Source of the DNA: Astropecten irregularis
Lineage: Eukaryota > Echinodermata > Asteroidea > Paxillosida > Astropectinidae
Length of the DNA: 64,000 nt
Assembly: GCA_963971285.1 (NCBI GenBank)
Contig: OZ020254.1
Span: 11,966,001-12,030,000, forward strand
Reading direction: 5' to 3'
Positions within the stretch are counted from its first letter, which is position 1. Each line of letters starts with the position of its first letter. Below, in pieces: positions 62,201 to 64,000 of this stretch. A program made the translations under genes and the position numbers. The notes under the pieces were generated by a model that was not told where the DNA came from, did not search any database, and worked only from the letters and a program-made list of their open reading frames with translations.

Positions 62201-63979
62201 TGAAAAACTGCCACAGTATGTCTTAAGTCTTTTCTCTTTTATTTTTGATATGTTAAATGATCAAAAAGACTTTTGGTCGTTATTTTACTAATTTCTGGAT
62301 AAATACACCATTTCAGGCAGAAAAAGTTTAAAGGTATGGTTCTACCACCACCATCTTCATATCCTGTAAGTTATACGTAAATCTGTGAACATTTCTGTTT
62401 TGGTTTCTTACCAAAGTATGATACTACCTTTAATTAAAAAGCTGTATCCTCTTTGATTGATGTACTGTTTCCCAGGTTGCAGCATTGCTGCCAGTATTGA
62501 TAAAATGATCCCTGGAATAAAGTGGTATGTCATGGTTTTATGGCTTTTGACTGCCAAACGAACAAAGAAAATTGACTATTAGAGACACCACCAAAGTAGG
62601 GCTGGATAGCTCAGCTGCAGTCAATTTTTCTTTGATCGCCTTTCAACAATTTACAATTCATTATGACTGCCTTGCTCCCATTTTCCAATTTAATTTCATC
62701 GCGTTGCCTACTCCGAAGTTCATTGCGTGACTACCAACTGCAACACTACTAACCCAGTTTAGTTGTGACCTACATTTCCAGGCCCGATAGGAACTGTTTG
62801 TGGTCAGAGTGAGAAAATACAAAGAAAATTGTTGTTGTTGGGTTTTTTCTGGAAGGACGCGCCGCGATATGAATCCCTCCTATCTTCAATTGTAAATAAA
62901 TGTAGCTGTATTTTATCGATAACCTTCTTTTTTTTTTGGGGGGGGGACAGTTTGATCAAGTTTTAAAGTCTTATGTAACTTGGAAGATTGCCCATCGGGA
63001 TATGACGGGATATGACTGTCAGAGGTGAACGCATTTTATTTTGATGGGCTTTCTGGCCAAGTGGCTGTGTGTATCTCTTCATACATGTATTATGTTGGTT
63101 TTTTGGGTCACTTACCTCAGTGTTCAGATATCAATTTGCGGTTTTGGGATTGTTATGGGAGGGATAAAGAGTTTTCAAAACTTCCAAACAACTTGAATTA
63201 ATAATTAATACTTTTTTTTTTTTTTTACTATTTATGAGAACTGGCTATTTTATGGAAAAGATACAAATTTTGTTTGCAGTAGGAGAATCATCATTGGAAG
63301 CTTCCCCAAATGTTTTTTCTCCAAGACCATCTCTGGTTTTGCAGATTGGAAAGTTCTAGAAGGGTTCCACGTCCCAGGCACTGTATGAATTGGGCCTGGA
63401 AACTTGGGGAATGCTGGCTTGATGAAGGATGATTCATAGGCCCTTTACTAAATGAGGCTTGAGGCTAGGCTTGGGATAAATTTTGCTACTGCCATTTTGT
63501 GTCCTAAATGAAACGAAGGGGCTTGAGATACATGGTGAAGCTGGAGCCTTTCCTCCGCTTTGTCACGCGGTCCAATCCCTTGGTTTTGTTTTGTGGGCCT
63601 CAAATGGTGGTAGCGAAATTAGTGTCAAGCCTGGCTTCAAGCCTGGTTTCCTTAAGGGCCCATAGTGTGAAAGTTTGTCCATGTAGGTGAGGCTGGTGCC
63701 TCTTTGAATGACCCAGCAGGAACTGCTTCAACATGGTCAGATCCTGTCAACTCAAGACTGTCACTCGCTGACTTGAGTCGTAGTTAAAACTCATCCAGGG
63801 TCTGGTGAACACGCATCCAAAAAGGGATACCCGAAATCGGATCTGCACCCTTCAACTCTGATTATTTTATGTTTTTTGTTTCAGGATTGTTTACAAGTTG
63901 TTTCGAGCGTCAGCGTGACGCTAGTTCCACAGTTTGCCGACAGAATCAAAGGTGAATTGGCCCTACTTCCCAATGAAAG
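35212..63979 (+). CDS. PTCD3: PTCD3 / mS39, mitochondrial small-ribosomal-subunit PPR protein (3' end off window)
   Basis: Exons: 35212-35285, 37590-37679, 38534-38579, 38821-38889, 40749-40856, 41490-41613, 47154-47269, 49350-49453, 50103-50190, 51304-51447, 52027-52171, 53177-53227, 53320-53400, 54495-54523, 55088-55194, 55666-55744, 57041-57131, 57780-57868, 58186-58265, 59131-59199, 59931-59972, 61066-61129, 63885-63979. All are GT-AG and in phase, giving 661 codons plus 2 nt; the human protein is about 690 aa, so only the last exon(s) are missing. The N-terminus is basic and S/T-rich with no acid (MAAPTRIFTLCRPFSKSTL), as expected of a mitochondrial presequence. Family landmarks include LFHDDPFLLPRNAGEK, VETSNALLDLLCY, the PPR helices around NAHSYCSVIRGMIK and DVHTYNALIKGA, and KLSTFNTLLDSLR. 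The vertebrate protein binds the mitoribosome small subunit and supports mitochondrial translation. The start is the first ATG after an upstream stretch with no other in-frame ATG; exon 1 ends in phase 2 after FRR. Confidence 0.93.
35579..36689. mobile_element. 1.1-kb element with GGGGATTGTGATAAGACGGG inverted ends and a 157-bp inner hairpin
   Basis: The left end GGGGATTGTGATAAGACGGG is inverted at the right (CCCGTCTTATCACAATCCCC). Inside, 35652-35808 is a hairpin whose outer 42 bp are perfect. A second inverted pair, GTGGGTTGACGGG near 35812 and CCCGTCAACCCAC near 36300, is nested within. The blocks 35895-36270 and 36345-36630 are direct duplicates. It lies in PTCD3 intron 1. Confidence 0.75.
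37755..38500 (+). repeat. 21-bp minisatellite, about 35 copies, PTCD3 intron 2
   Basis: The unit is CATTGCCTTAGTGTCCCTCAT with CTC/CTT and CAT/TGT variants. The frames stay open because 21 is divisible by 3, which explains the apparent SVPHHCL proteins. The array starts about 75 bp after exon 2 and ends about 30 bp before exon 3. Confidence 0.95.
38923..39356. mobile_element. Inverted-repeat MITE, about 430 bp
   Basis: Ends AGTGCCATTCC...ATCCAGATAACC and GGTTATCTGGAT...GGAATGGCACT are inverted. The interior repeats GATAAT-x-ATC and GACGACTTA-like motifs. It follows PTCD3 exon 4 by 33 bp. Confidence 0.72.
40116..40383. mobile_element. Short hammerhead-bearing retroelement with 12-bp target duplication
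   Basis: A 268-bp foldback is flanked by TAGAAACATACT at 40104-40115 and 40384-40395. Both arms carry GGTCTCAACGTTTCGAC-type sequence and end in GTGGATCGGGTTTGCGGAAA or its inverse. Confidence 0.78.
40226..40269 (+). ncRNA. Hammerhead ribozyme motif, diverged
   Basis: Stem I GTCTC/GAGAC encloses CTGATGA (40231-40237), a stem II pairing GACTAG with CTAGTT, and GAAA at 40257-40260. The minimal stem III reads ACATT instead of ACGTT, so activity is doubtful. Confidence 0.6.
40925..41232 (+). mobile_element. tRNA-derived SINE, family A
   Basis: It has a tRNA-like head with box B GGGTTCGATCCCGGC, then a body GGGTCATATGTGAGTAGAGT and a shared tail TTTAGCACCCCAGCTGTGAT. A second copy lies at 45485-45795. 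Confidence 0.8.
41735..41772 (-). ncRNA. Hammerhead ribozyme motif in left arm
   Basis: On the minus strand: GCAT, CTGATGA, stem II GTAG/CTAC with a TTGTTG loop, GAAA, AGCT-type two-pair stem III, C as the cleavage-site base, then ATGC pairing with the opening GCAT (stem I). All core positions fit the type I hammerhead with minimal stem III known from Penelope-like elements. Confidence 0.72.
42334..42529. mobile_element. Short hammerhead-bearing retroelement inside the Penelope-like remnant
   Basis: The 196-bp insert is flanked by TGAAGTAGTTGTT at 42321-42333 and 42530-42542. Its ends read ATGTGGATCAGTTTGCGG and CAAACCGATCCACAT, followed by an extension to CAAATCTTTCT. Confidence 0.8.
42414..42461 (-). 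ncRNA. Hammerhead ribozyme motif, best copy
   Basis: On the minus strand: AGGTCTC, CTGATGA, stem II GACTAG/CTAGTC with an AGCAGA loop, GAAAC, GTT, then GAGACCT. Stem I is seven perfect pairs. Stem III is the two-pair ACGT with U as the cleavage-site base. One G beside stem II is unpaired. Confidence 0.72.
43600..45310 (-). mobile_element. LINE ORF2 fragment (reverse transcriptase to 3' end), degraded
   Basis: Translated minus-strand pieces match non-LTR reverse transcriptases: PTEEELSKAIDCLSTGPA (about 45210), TQCGFRAGKSTTH and REQIMPLPHLHRPDES (44870-44760), SQLQYLGSTIASNLSLEPEI (about 44290) and IPKNLLYGEL (about 43840). Order and orientation agree, with several frame changes and stops. 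It is nested in the long-TIR element. Confidence 0.75.
45485..45795 (+). mobile_element. tRNA-derived SINE, family A, second copy
   Basis: It is homologous to 40925-41232, with CGGGTTTGATCCCAGC as box B and CAATTCAGCACCCCATGCAT at the tail. Confidence 0.78.
47663..47815. repeat. Small foldback, duplicated at 49162-49225
   Basis: GTGTGATTCGGGGCAAGCTTT at 47668 is inverted as AAAGCTTGCCACGAATCG near 47792. The right arm with its flank AAAGGAACCAGTCCATTC recurs directly at 49162-49225. Confidence 0.55.
47837..48909. mobile_element. 1.07-kb inverted-repeat element inserted in a SINE
   Basis: Ends CTAGGGCCACTGATTTTCCG and CGGAAAATCATTGGCCCTAG are inverted, with GAGT on both sides (47833-47836, 48910-48913). 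The interior has GCGGAAAAC/CGGAATT motifs near both ends and no coding frame. Confidence 0.75.
48910..49130 (+). mobile_element. tRNA-derived SINE, family C, split at its first bases
   Basis: Box A GGTGTAGCGGTTCTGTCC and box B GGGTTCAAGTCCGGC are followed by the body CTAAAACTGATATCTTCTTC. Its first bases, GGGAGT, lie left of the 47837 insert. Confidence 0.8.
49594..49929. mobile_element. TTAA-type MITE of C+A halves
   Basis: The left half is C type (ACATGATTGGTAAATGTCAC). The right half is the MITE-1 A half (GGATAAATACACCATTTTAG), ending TACCTTTAA at 49929. Confidence 0.7.
50300..50880 (+). repeat. Irregular GAGTAC-rich repeat
   Basis: CCGAGTACNNNN-type units recur at 50310-50480 and 50725-50880, separated by about 240 bp of unique sequence. 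Confidence 0.6.
50933..51267. mobile_element. hAT MITE with 8-bp target duplication
   Basis: Ends CAGGGTTCTAGCCA and TGGCTAGAACCCTG are perfect inverted repeats of 14 bp. TTTTTCAG is duplicated at 50925-50932 and 51268-51275. An 8-bp duplication with CAG ends identifies the hAT superfamily. It lies 36 bp upstream of PTCD3 exon 10. Confidence 0.92.
51470..51910. mobile_element. Cluster of tRNA-derived SINEs, family B (inverted pair plus fragment)
   Basis: The first copy is on plus (about 51470-51640; GGCTGGATAGCTCAGTTGGT, box B GGGTCGAATCCCGC). The second is on minus (about 51650-51800) and the third is a plus fragment (51838-51910). The SINE body includes CTGACTGCCAAACAAACAAA. These are not tRNA genes: the heads are diverged and lack a proper anticodon arm. 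Other copies: 53893-54125 minus, 54330-54415 plus, 60548-60775 minus, 62465-62660 plus. Confidence 0.8.
51970..52022 (+). repeat. GTTT microsatellite forming the acceptor tract of PTCD3 exon 11
   Basis: (TTTG)n runs up to TTTTTGCAG at 52026, so the pyrimidine tract of this splice site is a microsatellite. Confidence 0.85.
52232..52975 (+). repeat. 51-bp minisatellite, about 14.5 copies, PTCD3 intron 11
   Basis: The unit contains CACCAATCACGGAGCCCTTC and ACAACCGATCCTCTCACG. Being a multiple of 3, it keeps frames open on both strands. It starts 61 bp after exon 11. Confidence 0.95.
52983..53140 (+). mobile_element. Half copy of the hammerhead-bearing short element
   Basis: It keeps GGCTAGTCGAAACGTTGAGA through CACCATGCAAAGCCTCA but lacks the CTGATGA half. 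Confidence 0.65.
54624..54852. mobile_element. Foldback MITE (GGCCAATTTCAT family), copy 4
   Basis: Arms GGGGCCAATTCCATAGAGCT and AGCTCTATGAAAATGGCCCC are inverted. Confidence 0.75.
55205..55385 (-). repeat. Hexamer-ended repeat, partial
   Basis: GGCTCT/GGCTCC runs at 55215-55280 lead into the family core in reverse (CCATTCTAAAATAACGGGTA, GGTTCAGGAGTAGATTCTCT). Confidence 0.65.
55434..55628 (-). mobile_element. MITE-1 half copy
   Basis: It keeps the reversed A half from ATCTTTCAAAGATCAAAATT to ATGATAGTACTTTTAA. Confidence 0.65.
55798..56152. mobile_element. TTAA-type MITE with a distinct left half (E+A)
   Basis: TTAA at 55798-55801 opens AGCTATAGTACATGATTAGA. The right part is the MITE-1 A half (GGCATTTCAGGCAGAACATT). 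It is cut at TCCTGTACTGT by the next element. Confidence 0.6.
56153..56427. mobile_element. Hammerhead-type short element, diverged
   Basis: A foldback with GGTCTCAACGTTGTGATCAG and CACCATGCAAAGCCTCAAAT. The CTGATGA and GAAAC boxes are worn. Confidence 0.65.
56538..56985. mobile_element. MITE with GGGTGTCCC ends, about 110-bp inverted arms
   Basis: CAGGGTGTCCCCCCAAAAAC is inverted at the right as TTTTTGGGACACCCTG. The arms extend through CACTTCAAGATTC and GAATCTTGAAGTG. Ends of this kind are common among mariner-related MITEs, but the target duplication is unclear. Confidence 0.78.
57228..57672 (+). mobile_element. LINE 3' end with TGAT tail
   Basis: Translation gives ILGYRWSDHVSRSDYLRRVG and RQMRLYVHVARFPASDPARQ, motifs of the ORF2 C-terminus in several LINE clades. 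It ends in (TGAT)n at 57655-57672, a common LINE 3' tail. A separate fragment at about 57985-58095 (LLYGSETCTMTKQLEQ) comes from an upstream part of a LINE. Confidence 0.7.
58270..59075 (+). repeat. 11-bp minisatellite (CCTTCCCTGAC) with higher-order units, PTCD3 intron 19
   Basis: Basic 11-mers alternate with GACCCTGCAGAAGACC and GACCATTCAGTAGAC spacers. This gives longer repeats of about 120 bp at 58340-58680 and a different spacing further right. It starts at the donor flank of exon 19. Confidence 0.9.
59479..59807 (+). mobile_element. MITE-1 copy, GTAGCATACC subtype
   Basis: TTAA at 59479-59482 and 59804-59807. The GATCTTTCAAAGATCAAAA hairpin is intact. Confidence 0.8.
60124..60475. mobile_element. 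TTAA-type MITE of A'+C halves
   Basis: TTAA at 60124-60127 and 60472-60475. The left part resembles MITE-1 A with a changed end (ACATGATTGGTAATAAACAT). The right half is C type (TTACCAATCATGTATTATAC). Confidence 0.72.
60548..60775 (-). mobile_element. tRNA-derived SINE, family B
   Basis: Minus-strand head GGACTGGATGGCTCAATAAT and box B GGTTCGAATCCCGC. The body contains GGTTTCATGGCTTCTGACTG. Confidence 0.78.
61256..61535 (-). repeat. Hexamer-ended repeat with hexamers at both ends
   Basis: GGCTCCAGCTCAGGCTCC opens at 61280. The core runs in reverse (AAAATAGAGGCTTTTGGCTG, GTAGATTCTCTGGTTTG), and GAGCCGGAGCC/GAGCCTGAG runs close it at 61450-61530. Confidence 0.7.
61536..62098. other. PTCD3 intron 22, nothing recognised
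   Basis: No repeat, exon or array was identified. Confidence 0.35.
62099..62433 (-). mobile_element. MITE-1 copy
   Basis: Ends AGGTAGTATCATACTTTGG and CCAAAGTATGATACTACCT, with TTAA at 62430-62433. The block between AAATATCAAG and CATACGGTGCCC is shortened. Confidence 0.8.
62465..62660 (+). mobile_element. tRNA-derived SINE, family B, shortened
   Basis: The body TTTTGACTGCCAAACGAACA precedes GGGCTGGATAGCTCAGCTG. The box B part is deleted. Confidence 0.6.
62661..63884. other. PTCD3 intron 22, T-rich runs and one weak foldback
   Basis: Poly-T/G runs lie at about 62928-62946 and 63211-63227. AGGCCCTTTACTAAATGAGG (63440) and a partly inverted CAAGCCTGG...AAGGGCCC (63645) may bound a small foldback. 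Confidence 0.4.
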
Positions 63980-64000
63980 GTAAGCCCTAGTTATAGGCTG

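Overview
The window is a piece of an animal nuclear genome: spliced genes with GT-AG introns, tRNA-derived SINEs, LINE fragments, many inverted-repeat DNA elements and long tandem arrays. The two main genes (a Skeletor-type DM13/DOMON protein and the mitochondrial ribosomal PPR protein PTCD3) together with the repeat style suggest a marine invertebrate. A non-vertebrate deuterostome such as an echinoderm fits best, but this is a guess from gene content and style.

Layout. At 1-1505 (minus strand) lie a signal-peptide exon of a gene running off the left edge and one orphan exon. At 4449-6214 is an 88-bp satellite. From 31927 down to 6333 (minus) is a complete 20-exon gene for a secreted protein with four DM13 domains, a DOMON domain and a GPI-like tail. 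From 35212 to 63979 (plus) are 23 exons of PTCD3, complete except for the last exon(s). The two genes are divergent, with 3.3 kb between their start codons.

The large introns are stacked with mobile elements. Intron 6 of the Skeletor gene holds an intact-looking spliced transposase gene (933 codons: Tudor-knot/chromo-like domain, DDE-like core, CCHC knuckle). Next to it is a 2.6-kb element with CACTA-like ends that carries a small spliced gene and has split an older MITE. PTCD3 intron 6 holds a 969-bp Penelope-like remnant with hammerhead ribozyme motifs in its inverted arms, and a 3.8-kb element with TIRs of about 600 bp that has swallowed a LINE and a SINE and split another MITE. PTCD3 introns also hold 21-, 51- and 11-bp minisatellites and a hAT MITE. 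A TTAA-flanked MITE family occurs about 20 times, sometimes inside itself, and appears in forms that share one half and differ in the other.

The two host genes show no functional link: one product is extracellular, the other mitochondrial. The most unusual content is the mobile layer: hammerhead-bearing short elements with 12-13-bp target duplications, the unassigned transposase, and the modular MITEs. All splice models were read by eye from phase and GT-AG consensus.
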